Source: Halocatena marina
GTDB lineage: Archaea > Halobacteriota > Halobacteria > Halobacteriales > Haloarculaceae
Length of the DNA stretch: 64,000 nucleotides
NCBI RefSeq assembly: GCF_025913575.1
Contig: NZ_CP109785.1
Location: 1,798,001-1,862,000 of the forward strand
Direction of reading: 5' to 3'
Position numbers and translations under genes: made by a program. This document shows, piece after piece, positions 26,420-35,529 of this stretch. The stretch's first letter is position 1; every line of letters starts with the position of its first letter. The notes under the pieces are model-generated. The model was not told the DNA's origin and did no database searches. It was given only the letters and a program-made list of their open reading frames with translations.

Positions 26420-27598
26420 ATGACTGAGAGCGATCCATCGACAACAGGAGCACCACCACGAACACAGACCGAGCAAGATCGGTTTTCGTGGCTTCTCGAT
26501 CCGGCGCTGCTCACACTCTGTTTCGTCAGCGTCGCAATCGTCGTCCTTGGAGGGCTCCTTCAAGTGAGTTTTGGGGCGTATACAATGCCGATCGGCAAGG
26601 CATGGCAATCAGTCATTGACGCTGATGTGCTCTTTGACATACGATGGCTCTTCAAATTCTTCTTCGGGGAAGGATTGATGCGCTCGGTAACTGGTTATCA
26701 AGGAGAGCTACCAAATCTCACGACGGGAACGCTCGTCGTCTGGAATATTCGAATGCCCCGAGTATTCGTTGCAATCTTCGTTGGCATGAACCTCGCAGTC
26801 TCGGGCGCAATTTTTCAAGCAGTCACTCGAAATGAGCTTGCGAGTCCGTTCATCCTCGGTGTCTCTTCGGGAGCTGGACTGACGATTTTGCTGTCGCTCG
26901 TTGTTTTCACCAGTCTATCCGGACTACTCCCACTCGTCGCAGCACTGGGCGGCGCAACAGCATTCTTCATTGTCTACGTAATCGCATGGAAAAATGGAAC
27001 GAGTCCAGTCCGGTTGGTTCTCGCTGGTGTGATCGTCAGCACGGTATTCCAGTCGCTTCAAACAGCGATGTTCTTCTTCGCAACCGATCTTGGTGTTGTC
27101 CAGACTGCGATCGCGTGGACAACTGGCTCTCTAACCGGCGTGGGGTGGGAGCAAGTCCGCATGATACTACCGTGGACGATAATCTCGATGATTCTTGCTA
27201 CTCTCAGCTCCCGACAGCTGAACGTCCTCCTTCTCGGAGAGCAGACGGCAAAGTCGCTGGGAATGGCCGTCGAGAAGATTCGATTCGCCCTCTCAGGAGT
27301 AGCTGTACTCGCAGCCGCAACGAGCATCGCAGTTGCGGGCATTGTTAGCTTCGTTGGCCTGATCGTTCCACACCTCGTCCGGAACCTCGTCGGGAGTGAC
27401 TACAAAAAGCTGATCGTTGGCTGCTTATTTGCGGGACCTGCCCTCATGGTCGGTGCCGACGTCGGTGCCCGTCTCGGACTGATGGCGGTGACTGGCGCGA
27501 ACAACGGCCAGTTGCCGGTCGGAATCGTTACCGGACTCGTTGGAGGACCCTACTTCCTCTATCTTATGCGTAAACAGCAACAACTCGGCGAAATCTGA
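26420..27598 (+). CDS. FecCD-family ABC permease, iron-siderophore/cobalamin type
   Basis: 392 residues. A 30-residue polar leader is followed by about ten hydrophobic helices in the FecCD (BtuC) pattern: RMPRVFVAIFVGMNLAVSGAIFQAV near residues 110-135, SPFILGVSSGAGL, GVIVSTVFQSLQ, AVAGIVSFVGLIVPHLVRNLVG and PVGIVTGLVGGPYFLYLM. The canonical GFVGLIVPH loop that contacts the ATPase is present as SFVGLIVPH. It would import ferric siderophore, heme or cobalamin. Its expected partners, a binding protein and an ATPase, are absent on both sides, so it must team up with genes elsewhere or be a leftover. Confidence 0.9.
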   Translation: MTESDPSTTGAPPRTQTEQDRFSWLLDPALLTLCFVSVAIVVLGGLLQVSFGAYTMPIGKAWQSVIDADVLFDIRWLFKFFFGEGLMRSVTGYQGELPNLTTGTLVVWNIRMPRVFVAIFVGMNLAVSGAIFQAVTRNELASPFILGVSSGAGLTILLSLVVFTSLSGLLPLVAALGGATAFFIVYVIAWKNGTSPVRLVLAGVIVSTVFQSLQTAMFFFATDLGVVQTAIAWTTGSLTGVGWEQVRMILPWTIISMILATLSSRQLNVLLLGEQTAKSLGMAVEKIRFALSGVAVLAAATSIAVAGIVSFVGLIVPHLVRNLVGSDYKKLIVGCLFAGPALMVGADVGARLGLMAVTGANNGQLPVGIVTGLVGGPYFLYLMRKQQQLGEI

Positions 27599-28162
27599 GA
27601 CGAAGTATTCGATTCACGGTCCCCTGCCTCTCTTATCACGTCCGATGTAATGAGTTACTGCCAACGCGTTCCGAACATGGCCGTTGCTGGAACCCGTTCC
27701 TCTAATTGACACTCTAGATACATTAATTTCTCTAAAATGTCTATCGAAAATAATTGGAAAGGCCATAAGATACTTATCATGATATCGAGACAGTGTGGTA
27801 TGACTCGATCAACAAGCGTTGATCGTCCAACTCCAGATGAGAAAGACGACTACTCGAAGCTTCTTCGACGACTCCATACGTTGGGCTATCTCTAAACGAC
27901 ACGGACGACCAGTGGTTCGAACAGGGGTTCAAAGCGATCCCCCGGAACAAGTGTGGCGCACTCTGCACCTGCTGGTTCAAAGTGAGATGGAGTTACGATC
28001 GGACGCATCACACGGCGGAACAATACACTCGTTTTACGGACAGACCAACCTCTCTTCTTGTTTCTCAGTACTCGCCTAGAGGACTGTCCGCCTTAGATAA
28101 CAGCAGCGTTCGGATGCCGCAATGAGACGATACCAAAGAGCCGACTGGCAGGAAATACTGAT

Positions 28163-28168
28163 TATAAA
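28163..28168 (+). promoter_or_regulatory. TATA box of hyuA
   Basis: TATAAA inside the AT string ATTATAAATATA, about 70 bases ahead of the ATG at 28235. It would place the transcription start near 28190, giving a short leader. Confidence 0.55.
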
Positions 28169-28172
28169 TATA

Positions 28173-28188
28173 CCCAACATACGTTGGG
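28173..28188 (+). promoter_or_regulatory. Perfect inverted repeat, candidate operator of hyuA
   Basis: CCCAAC, four bases ATAC, then GTTGGG form a perfect 6-base inverted repeat immediately downstream of the TATA box. Its position, between TATA and the expected start, is that of a repressor site. A related element stands before the CoA-transferase gene (33089-33104). The HTH-10 regulator encoded at 35530 is an obvious candidate, though no binding evidence exists. Confidence 0.55.
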
Positions 28189-28234
28189 AGAATGTTTAGG
28201 CAACGATGGTCATCAAATAGTGGTACGAATTTAC

Positions 28235-30295
28235 ATGACATGCAATCTCGGAGTGGACGTTGGTGGGACCTTCACCGATGTAATCGTGTTCAACGAGAAT
28301 ACCCACGAGCTCACGGTCGATAAGGTGTTATCGACGCCAGCGAATCCGTCAGACGGCGTGCTTGCTGGCGTCGAGGAGGCAACGAGAAAGGCAGGCATGT
28401 CGGTTGCTGACTTGGACTTGTTCTTTCATGGGACGACGGTCGTGACGAATATGCTACTCGAAGAGACTGGTGCACGCGTCGGACTCATCACCACAGCAGG
28501 ACACGAGAATGTGCTTCATCTCGCACGAGCGTGGACTCCCGGTCCCCTCTATGGTTGGATCGGGATGGAAAAGCCAGATCCACTGGCCGACCTCGTTGAC
28601 ACACGTGGGATTTCCGGAACCATCAGTGCACCCGACGGAGAAGTCACAGAACCGCTCAATGAAGACGAAATCCGTGAGGCGGTGCACGAATTGCAGGCTG
28701 CTGGCATCGAGTCACTGACCGTCGCGCTACTCAATTCGTATCTCAATTCGTCACACGAAGAGCGGGTGCGTGAAATCATCGAAGAAGAAGCACCGGAGCT
28801 ACCGGTATCAATCTCTGCAGAAATCGTCCCTGAGTACGGCGAATACGAACGTACACTGACAACAGCCATTAACGACTACGCTCGACCGCAGGTCATCAAC
28901 TACCTCGACGAGCTTGAGACTTCCCTAGAGACCGCAGACTCGACAGCGACAATGAATGTCGTCCGATCGGACGGCGGGCTGATGAGCTCCGGAGCGGCGA
29001 AAAACCGTCCTGTCGAACTCGCACTCTCCGGCCCGAGCGGTGGCGTCGTCGGTGCTGCAACCATCGCCGAAAAGAAGGGCGTTCCTGATGTGCTGACCGT
29101 AGACATGGGTGGAACTTCGACAGACGTATCACTCGTCGAAGATGGGAAACCCGAGACGAGCCGGAAGACAAAAGTTGGCTATCGTGAATTTAAATCACGC
29201 TCGGTCGATGTGAACACGGTTGGCGCGGGAGGCGGGTCCGTTGCTCGCGTCCAACTCAACGGCTCGCTTCAGGTTGGCCCAGAGAGCTCCGGCGCTGATC
29301 CGGGTCCGGCCTGCTACGGACACGGAGGTGAAGCACCGACAGTGACTGACGCCAACGTCGTTCTCGGACGTATTCCCCCAATAGTCCAGCTTGGTGGGAA
29401 AATGAACCTTGACCGCGAGGCAGCTCGCACAGCTATCGGAACCATTGCTGACGAGCGTGGAAGCTCCATCGAAGCTGCCGCACAGGCGATCATTGACATC
29501 GTAAACGAGAACATGCACGGTGCCCTCCGTGTTGTTTCTGTCGAGCGGGGCTACGATCCGCGTGATTTCGGTCTTGTTGCCTTTGGTGGAGCCGGTCCGA
29601 TGCACGCCAACGCTCTCTCTAACGTAATGGATGCATACCCACTCGTCATACCACCGGGTCCGGGCGTCATGTCTGCATTCGGCTTTCTGACCTCCGACGT
29701 ACAGAACGAATTCTCGGAGACCTACCTCGAAACCGACCTTGACGTGGACGGTTCCGACGTTCACGCCGAGATGATGGCCCTGCGCAATGAGGCAACAGAC
29801 TGGCTCCACTCGGAAGGGATCGACCAATCGAATCACTCCTTTGAGTACTACGCCGACTGCCGATACTTCCGCCAAGACATCCAAATGTCCATCCCCGTCA
29901 ATATCGACAACCTTCGGGGGATGGGGATGGACGAAATCAAAGAGGACTTTGAAGCACGCCACGACAAACGGTTCGGCTTCTCGCTGGATGCGCCTCTCGA
30001 AATGGCCACTCTCCGCGTCATCGGAAAAGGGACCCTGAAAGGTGTTACCATCGAAGAACATGATGTTGCTGATGCTGATCCGAGACCGGCCAAGGTCGGT
30101 ACCAACGCGGTGTACTTCGACGGTGACGATCACGAGACGCCGATCTACGACCGCACGGATTTACAGGCCGGCAACGAGATCGTAGGTCCAGCTATCGTCA
30201 TCGATGACGACGCAACCGTCGTTATTCAACCAGACCACACCGCTGTCATTGACCGCTATGCCAACATCGAGATCAATCGAGGTGATGTTGCATGA
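28235..30295 (+). CDS. hyuA: Hydantoinase/oxoprolinase family subunit A
   Basis: 686 residues from the ATG at 28235 (an upstream in-frame start at 28184 would only add a leader). The N-terminus has the ATP-binding DVGGTFTD motif of the actin-like HyuA fold. It is followed by FFHGTTVVTNMLLEETGARVGLI, typical of the family, then SGPSGGVVGA, TVDMGGTSTDVSL and the C-terminal domain with FRQDIQMSIPV. Members couple ATP hydrolysis to opening of a cyclic imide or amide ring (N-methylhydantoin, 5-oxoproline, caprolactam) or to carboxylation. It forms a complex with HyuB, whose start overlaps its stop (ATGA). Confidence 0.92.
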   Translation: MTCNLGVDVGGTFTDVIVFNENTHELTVDKVLSTPANPSDGVLAGVEEATRKAGMSVADLDLFFHGTTVVTNMLLEETGARVGLITTAGHENVLHLARAWTPGPLYGWIGMEKPDPLADLVDTRGISGTISAPDGEVTEPLNEDEIREAVHELQAAGIESLTVALLNSYLNSSHEERVREIIEEEAPELPVSISAEIVPEYGEYERTLTTAINDYARPQVINYLDELETSLETADSTATMNVVRSDGGLMSSGAAKNRPVELALSGPSGGVVGAATIAEKKGVPDVLTVDMGGTSTDVSLVEDGKPETSRKTKVGYREFKSRSVDVNTVGAGGGSVARVQLNGSLQVGPESSGADPGPACYGHGGEAPTVTDANVVLGRIPPIVQLGGKMNLDREAARTAIGTIADERGSSIEAAAQAIIDIVNENMHGALRVVSVERGYDPRDFGLVAFGGAGPMHANALSNVMDAYPLVIPPGPGVMSAFGFLTSDVQNEFSETYLETDLDVDGSDVHAEMMALRNEATDWLHSEGIDQSNHSFEYYADCRYFRQDIQMSIPVNIDNLRGMGMDEIKEDFEARHDKRFGFSLDAPLEMATLRVIGKGTLKGVTIEEHDVADADPRPAKVGTNAVYFDGDDHETPIYDRTDLQAGNEIVGPAIVIDDDATVVIQPDHTAVIDRYANIEINRGDVA

Positions 30296-32148
30296 GTGCC
30301 GACCCGCCAGATTTTGTCGGCGAACACAGTGTCGACACGACGACACTAGATCTTATCGAGAACACATTAGAGAATACGCGCTACGAGATGGACCGCGTGT
30401 TAGAGACGACAGCCATCAGCCCTGTCATCCGCGAACAGTCTGATCAGTTCCCTCTTATCGCAGATGCACAGGGTCGAATGGTTATGGGTCAGTTCGGCTC
30501 TGCCATCGAAACAATCATCGAGAACGCCACCTTCGACTGGGAAGATCTCAATGACGGCGACGTCATCGCTACCAACGACCCCTACATGTGTGCAGGGGCG
30601 TTGTCACACACTCCCGATATGCTGCTCTTGCGGCCGATTTTCTACGAGGGCGAGCGTGTCGGCTTCTCCAGCCAGTGGGGGAATCTCATGGATGTTGGTG
30701 GAAAAACGCCTGGCAGCATGCCCGTCGAAGCGACGACCATCTTCGAGGAAGGGATTCGACTTCCACCGGTCAAACTGTATAAAGAAGGTGAGCTGGACGA
30801 GGATATCCTCGAAATCTTCGCCCACAACACACGGCTTCCGAAACACGCGGAAGCCGACATCAAGGCACTCGCGGCGGGGACTGCAGTAGCTCAAGAGCGC
30901 GTACAGGAACTCTGTGAGCGCTTTGGAAAGGAAACCTACAAAAAGAGCTGTGATGCAATCCTCGATCGCACCCGGAACGGGATGATCGACCTCATCCGTG
31001 AATTCATTCCTGAAGGCGAGCGGTATGCCTTCGAGGATTACGTCGATGACGACGGGATGGGTACTGGTCCTATCAGACTTCATCTCGAAATTCATCGTAC
31101 GGGTGATACCGTCTACCTCGATTGGGAAGGAACCGACGCTCAGGTCCCAGGAACCGTCAATTTCCTATTGAACGAGAAGATGTTCAAAATGTTCACCGGC
31201 GTGTTTCTCATCATGGCCTTCGATCCCCTTTTGACGTTCAACGATGGGTACTACGATCTCTTCGAGGTCAACCTTCCCAAGGGGACTGTCGTCCAGCCGG
31301 AGTTCCCGGCTGCGCTCGGTAACCGCTTGCCGCTGATGGCACGGCAGTTCGATGTCTTGCAGGCCACCTTCTCGAAGCTCATCGATGGTTTCTCTGTCGC
31401 CGGTAGCTACGGGACCTCGCCAAACCTCGTTTACGCTGGTGTCGACTCCGATGGCAACCAGTTCCAAATGCTCGAAATACTCTACGGTGGTATCCCTGCC
31501 CGACCCGGTGGCGATGGATTGGACGGCCACTCGTGGTGGCCGCTCTTTCGGACGGTACCCGCCGAGTATCAGGAGGCGTACTACCCACTGACGATCGATG
31601 AGTACAGCACCCGTGAAGACACTGGCGGAGCAGGCGAGTTTCGGGGTGGCCACGGGATCACGAAGGTCTATACGTTTGAGGAGGACGGAACGATTACCTT
31701 CCAAGACGACCGTTCCCACACCTATCCGTGGGGCGTCGATGGCGGTAGCCACGGTGAGACGAGCACAAAGAAGCTCATTCGAACCGATGGCACAGAAGAA
31801 GAACTCCCCTCGAAAGCCGAGAGCATCTCGGTTCGGGCGGGTGATACACTCGTCTTCAGCACCGCAGGCGGTGGTGGTCTCGGTGATCCTCTAAAACGTG
31901 ACCCGGAACTCGTCGCACGAGAAATTCGTCGTGGGCTCGTCTCTGAAGAGGTTGCTCGTACGGAGTACGGTGTGGTTCTCGACACAAACGGTGCCGTCGA
32001 CGAGACGGCTACGACAGGACACCGCGAGCGCATCAGCCAACACCGAGACGATTTGCAGGAGTTCGACTACGGGCCGCTTCCGGACTACGAGGATCTCGAA
32101 GCGCAGATTTTTGAAGAACGCCGCGAGTTCGACCAGCGCAGCAGCTGA
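30292..32148 (+). CDS. hyuB: Hydantoinase/oxoprolinase family subunit B
   Basis: 618 residues. The family signature is visible near residue 90: ATNDPYMCAGALSHTPDM, matching the TNDPY...HxxD motif where the ligands of a metal may lie. It is followed by SQWGNLMDVGGKTPGSMP. The C-terminal AGGGGLGDPLKRDPELVAREI matches the end of HyuB/OplahB subunits. Together with HyuA it should form an ATP-dependent cyclic-amide hydrolase or a carboxylase in the cytoplasm. The two genes overlap by 4 bases, so the subunits are made together. Which of the several HyuAB activities applies cannot be read from the sequence. Confidence 0.92.
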   Translation: MSADPPDFVGEHSVDTTTLDLIENTLENTRYEMDRVLETTAISPVIREQSDQFPLIADAQGRMVMGQFGSAIETIIENATFDWEDLNDGDVIATNDPYMCAGALSHTPDMLLLRPIFYEGERVGFSSQWGNLMDVGGKTPGSMPVEATTIFEEGIRLPPVKLYKEGELDEDILEIFAHNTRLPKHAEADIKALAAGTAVAQERVQELCERFGKETYKKSCDAILDRTRNGMIDLIREFIPEGERYAFEDYVDDDGMGTGPIRLHLEIHRTGDTVYLDWEGTDAQVPGTVNFLLNEKMFKMFTGVFLIMAFDPLLTFNDGYYDLFEVNLPKGTVVQPEFPAALGNRLPLMARQFDVLQATFSKLIDGFSVAGSYGTSPNLVYAGVDSDGNQFQMLEILYGGIPARPGGDGLDGHSWWPLFRTVPAEYQEAYYPLTIDEYSTREDTGGAGEFRGGHGITKVYTFEEDGTITFQDDRSHTYPWGVDGGSHGETSTKKLIRTDGTEEELPSKAESISVRAGDTLVFSTAGGGGLGDPLKRDPELVAREIRRGLVSEEVARTEYGVVLDTNGAVDETATTGHRERISQHRDDLQEFDYGPLPDYEDLEAQIFEERREFDQRSS

Positions 32149-32198
32149 ACTGCCAGCACACGTTGCATACCTATTAGAATGCCTAACGGATGATAAAC

Positions 32199-32840
32199 AT
32201 GGATTGGATCGAAGCGACCGAAAAAATGTACGCCGATCACGACTTCGCTGTTGAAGTCGGAATAGGTGACCAACCAGCACTGCTCGTAATCGACCTCATT
32301 ACTGCCTTTACTGACCCTGAAACAGACCTTGGATCGGATGTCGATAGCGTCCTCTCACAGACCAACCGCTTACTGGATGCGTTCCGCGAACACGAGTTGC
32401 CGCGCTATTTCACCACCGTCGCCTACGAGGAATCGTACGGTGACGCCGGATACTTCATCGAGAAAGTGCCCGCGCTCCGCGAACTCAAACTCGGAACCGA
32501 GGCAGTCGAGATTGACGACAGAATTGCACCCGTCGCAGACGAACGGGTCATCCTCAAAAAATACGCGAGCGCGTTCTTTGGAACCGATCTCGAAACAGAG
32601 TTGACCACCAACCGCGTGGACACCCTCGTTCTCGTTGGTGTAACGACCAGCGGATGTATCCGCGCAACGGCAATCGACAGTCTCCAACACGGCTACCGCA
32701 CCATCGTTCCCGCCGACGCTGTCGGGGATCGTGCCGAGGGACCACACAAAGCCAACCTCTTTGATATCAATGCCAAGTACGGTGACGTAGTCGAGACCGA
32801 CGATGTCTTGGCCGTGCTCGATGACGAGGTCCAAGCGTAA
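32199..32840 (+). CDS. Isochorismatase-fold cysteine hydrolase (N-carbamoylsarcosine amidase-like)
   Basis: 213 residues from the ATG at 32199, which follows a GGATGAT string by a few bases; an in-frame ATG at 32190 is the alternative. ALLVIDLITAFTD gives the catalytic Asp on the first strand, VILKKYASAFFGTDL gives the Lys, and VTTSGCIRATAIDSLQHGYRT supplies the nucleophilic Cys with a cis-peptide region before it. This Asp-Lys-Cys triad marks hydrolases such as N-carbamoylsarcosine amidase, maleamate and ureidoacrylate amidases. Next to hyuAB an N-carbamoyl amino acid amidase is the natural guess: it would remove the carbamoyl group left when a hydantoin ring is opened. Confidence 0.9.
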   Translation: MDWIEATEKMYADHDFAVEVGIGDQPALLVIDLITAFTDPETDLGSDVDSVLSQTNRLLDAFREHELPRYFTTVAYEESYGDAGYFIEKVPALRELKLGTEAVEIDDRIAPVADERVILKKYASAFFGTDLETELTTNRVDTLVLVGVTTSGCIRATAIDSLQHGYRTIVPADAVGDRAEGPHKANLFDINAKYGDVVETDDVLAVLDDEVQA

Positions 32841-33147
32841 TCAGCATCCAATCAGTCCACAGAAACTTGCCCTGGTGTCCCTGCCGAAACCCGCATCGAA
32901 ATGATAGCGAACGGTATGAGAGGTAAGTGACACCACGAGCCACGCTGTCGATTCGGTTATCAGTGCATCACACAGCGGAGCTGCTACTCTACGTCAAACG
33001 TGCCGATCGCCTATTGGAAGAGACTCGAATGCGTTCAATGCCGTTCCGGTCCATAATCGGGCTACTCGCTCTCGCCATCGTATAAACAGCCTACATAGGT
33101 TGGAAAAACTGCTTTTCGTCGATACACAGAGTTATAGAAGGGAGCAT
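32841..33147. other. Intergenic region with second cluster promoter
   Basis: About 300 bases with no gene. The right end carries TATAAA at 33081-33086 and a motif resembling the hyuA operator, described in the next entry. The rest has nothing recognisable. Confidence 0.5.
33081..33104 (+). promoter_or_regulatory. TATA box plus hyuA-like inverted repeat before CoA-transferase
   Basis: TATAAA at 33081-33086, then GCCTACATAGGTTGGA at 33089-33104. The latter matches the 16-base hyuA element at 12 of 16 positions and contains the nearly symmetric CCTACATAGG. Both elements start 8-10 bases after the first T of TATAAA. The CoA-transferase ATG is 44 bases further on. This suggests a second transcription unit of the same regulon. 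Confidence 0.45.
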
Positions 33148-34365
33148 ATGACTGCACGGAAACGGCAGGGACCGTTGGACGGCATGCGAGTGATTGATAT
33201 GTCTGGCATGATCAGCGGTGCCTTTGCGACGACGATGATGGGCGATTTCGGTGCCGACGTGATAATGGTTGAGCATCCGAACGGTGGAGATCCTATTCGA
33301 GAGTGGCCACAGAAGACCGAGGACGGAATTTCGTTGGCGTGGAAGTCTCTCGGCCGAAACAAGCGGTGTATCACGCTTAACTTGGGATCGGATCGTGGCC
33401 GTTCCATCGCGCTCAAGCTGATTGAAGACGCCGACATTGTCTACGAAAACTTCCGTCCAGGAACAATGGAACGATGGGGGCTGGGTCCCGAAGATATTCA
33501 CACAGTCAACAAGGAAGCCATTATGGTTCGGCTCTCTGGCTACGGTCAGACGGGTCCGAAATCACAAAAGCCCGGATTTGGGACCGTTGCAGAGGGTATC
33601 TCTGGCTGGGCACACGCAAACGGGTTCTCCGACCGCGAGCCGTTGTTGCCACCAGTTAGTCTTGCAGACTTTCAGGCGGCGCAGTTTTCGCTACAGGCGA
33701 CGCTGATGGCCGTCTACGAGCGTGACCTCGGTCGCGGTGGCAGCGAAGAGGGACAAGTTATCGATGTCTCACTCACCGAACCACTGTGGCGCATCTTCTT
33801 CGGTGAAGTTGAGGCCTACGACTACATGGGCCACGTCCGTGAACGCACCGGGAACCAACACCCGAGTACGGCACCACGAAACATCTATGAAACGAAGGAC
33901 GGCTACATGACAATGTCAGCCTCGAATCAGAAAATCTTCGAACGGGTCGCCGAGATCATCGATAAGCCAGAGCTCATCGACGACCCACGGTTCGAGGACA
34001 ACACCACCCGCGTCGAGAACAGCGAACCACTCAACGAGGAAATCGAGTCGTGGACGAAGCAGCACACCACCGAGGAAGCCATCGACATCCTCGAATCAAA
34101 CGACGCCATCGTCGGACCAGTCTACGATATGAGTGATATTTTTGAAGACGAACAGTTCCAAGCACGGGACGATATCATCGAAGTCGACGACCCGGACGTT
34201 GGCTCAATCAAGACGTTCGGTCTGGTCCCGAAGTTCTCACGGACCCCCGGTGCGGTCGAGTTTCTCGGACCTCGTCATGGGGAGCACAACGAAGAGGTCT
34301 ACTGCGACGAAATTGGCCTCTCGGCAGCTGAGTTATCCGATCTCGAAAGCAAAGGGATTATTTGA
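33148..34365 (+). CDS. Class III CoA-transferase (CaiB/BaiF family)
   Basis: 405 residues from ATG at 33148, which has a GGGAG string just upstream. A longer frame from 33100 is disfavoured because the leader lacks family similarity. Signatures: PLDGMRVIDMSGMISGAFATTMMGDFGADVI at the start, then GNKRCITLNL-like LGRNKRCITLNL, VYENFRPGTMERWGLG, VRLSGYGQTGP and VIDVSLTEPLWRI, which holds the region of the catalytic Asp. The family moves CoA between carboxylic acids through an Asp-CoA intermediate. In this cluster it may activate the acid produced from the ring-opening steps. The stop at 34363-34365 directly abuts the next ATG (34366), so the pair is one operon. Confidence 0.92.
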   Translation: MTARKRQGPLDGMRVIDMSGMISGAFATTMMGDFGADVIMVEHPNGGDPIREWPQKTEDGISLAWKSLGRNKRCITLNLGSDRGRSIALKLIEDADIVYENFRPGTMERWGLGPEDIHTVNKEAIMVRLSGYGQTGPKSQKPGFGTVAEGISGWAHANGFSDREPLLPPVSLADFQAAQFSLQATLMAVYERDLGRGGSEEGQVIDVSLTEPLWRIFFGEVEAYDYMGHVRERTGNQHPSTAPRNIYETKDGYMTMSASNQKIFERVAEIIDKPELIDDPRFEDNTTRVENSEPLNEEIESWTKQHTTEEAIDILESNDAIVGPVYDMSDIFEDEQFQARDDIIEVDDPDVGSIKTFGLVPKFSRTPGAVEFLGPRHGEHNEEVYCDEIGLSAAELSDLESKGII

Positions 34366-35457
34366 ATGAATCTTACTGACGTAACGCTCCGGGAAGGTGA
34401 TCAGATGCCCGGGCGATCGTTCACCGCAGATGAAAAAATAGAGTCCGCCCACGCACTCGATGATCTCGGGATCCCATATATTCAACCAGGATTCCCTGTG
34501 ACCGGTGAGAAAGACCAGCGAGTGGTCTCCGAACTCGCTGGAACGACCGACGCCGATATTGTCGCGCTGGCACGAGCACTCGAAAGCGATATCGACGTCG
34601 CGCTGGACACAGACGCTGACGTGGTCGAAATATTCGTTTCGGCGTCGGACAAACACCTCGAACACCTGCTTGGAATGTCCCGTGCGGAAATGTTGTCGAT
34701 GCTCGGCGAGGCCGTCGACTATATCCGTGCCCACGATCGGCCGGCCCACGTCACGCTCGCAGACGCGTTCCGGACGAACCACGACCAGCTCTGTGAAATC
34801 ATTGCGACCGTCCCAGACGCGGAGTTCATCTCACTCGCAGACTCCGTTGGCGTGCGGACGCCCGCGACGGTGCGACAGTATCTTGAGAGACTCGATGGAT
34901 ACATCAACTTCGATCGGTTGGGCGTCCATTTTCACGACGACATGGGCTGTGCCACGGCGAACGCGTTGACAGCGTACTACGCAGGGGTTGGAAAGGTAGA
35001 TGTCAGTATCGCTGGTCTCGGCGAGCGTGCGGGCAACAGCGCGCTTGAGGAGGTTATCGTTGCCTGCTCCATCGAGCACGGTGACAATCTGGGAATTGAT
35101 TCGAGCAAGCTCGTTCCCATCTGTCGCAGTGTACTCGACACGCTCGGTGAGGAGTACGGACAGAGCAAGGCAGTTCTTGGAGCAGCGATCGCAGAGCACG
35201 AATCGGGCATCCACACCGCAGCGATGCTGTCTGACCCTGCCACGCTCGAATCGTTCGATCCCGAACTGTTCGGTGGGCAACGACGCCTCGTCTTTGGAAA
35301 ACCGACCGGCGAAAGTAGCGCCCGCCATCTCCTCCAAAGAGCGGGCATTGATCCCGATGCAGAGACAGTGACCGCGTACCTCAATGCGTTGGCTGCCAAG
35401 GGACCGCTTGACCTCGAAGAAGCGCTTTTGCTGGCCGAGCGTGAACACGGTGGATAG
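34366..35457 (+). CDS. DRE-TIM metallolyase, homocitrate/isopropylmalate synthase-like
   Basis: 363 residues. The first strand has TLREGDQMPGRSF, matching the TLREGEQ motif of homocitrate synthases more closely than the RDG of HMG-CoA lyase. The metal-binding HFHDDMG segment gives HxH; GLGERAGNSALEEV is the loop after strand 7. A C-terminal LVFGKPTGESSARHLL segment matches the LGKHSG motif of the isopropylmalate/homocitrate synthase group. The long LeuA-type regulatory domain is absent, so it is not a standard LeuA. It should catalyse a Claisen condensation of acetyl-CoA with a 2-oxo acid, or its reverse. The gene is directly downstream of the CoA-transferase (no gap), implying shared expression. 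Confidence 0.86.
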   Translation: MNLTDVTLREGDQMPGRSFTADEKIESAHALDDLGIPYIQPGFPVTGEKDQRVVSELAGTTDADIVALARALESDIDVALDTDADVVEIFVSASDKHLEHLLGMSRAEMLSMLGEAVDYIRAHDRPAHVTLADAFRTNHDQLCEIIATVPDAEFISLADSVGVRTPATVRQYLERLDGYINFDRLGVHFHDDMGCATANALTAYYAGVGKVDVSIAGLGERAGNSALEEVIVACSIEHGDNLGIDSSKLVPICRSVLDTLGEEYGQSKAVLGAAIAEHESGIHTAAMLSDPATLESFDPELFGGQRRLVFGKPTGESSARHLLQRAGIDPDAETVTAYLNALAAKGPLDLEEALLLAEREHGG

Positions 35458-35529
35458 TATCCTCAATGTGTCGACTGCCCCGGTAAACCCTTATTGGACC
35501 CCTACTGAAATGACTCAGCAGATATTGTT

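Larger units (their letters stand above)
27599..28234. other. Intergenic region with hyuA promoter
   Basis: About 640 bases. The left part is AT-rich with no supported gene; a short frame of 86 codons around 27819-28079 is unconvincing. The right part carries the hyuA promoter and an inverted repeat described separately. Confidence 0.5.

Noticed and set aside
29195..30133. Minus-strand frame of 312 codons opposite hyuA
   Set aside because: The forward strand encodes a clear HyuA; the reverse frame has no recognisable motif and no homologous look.
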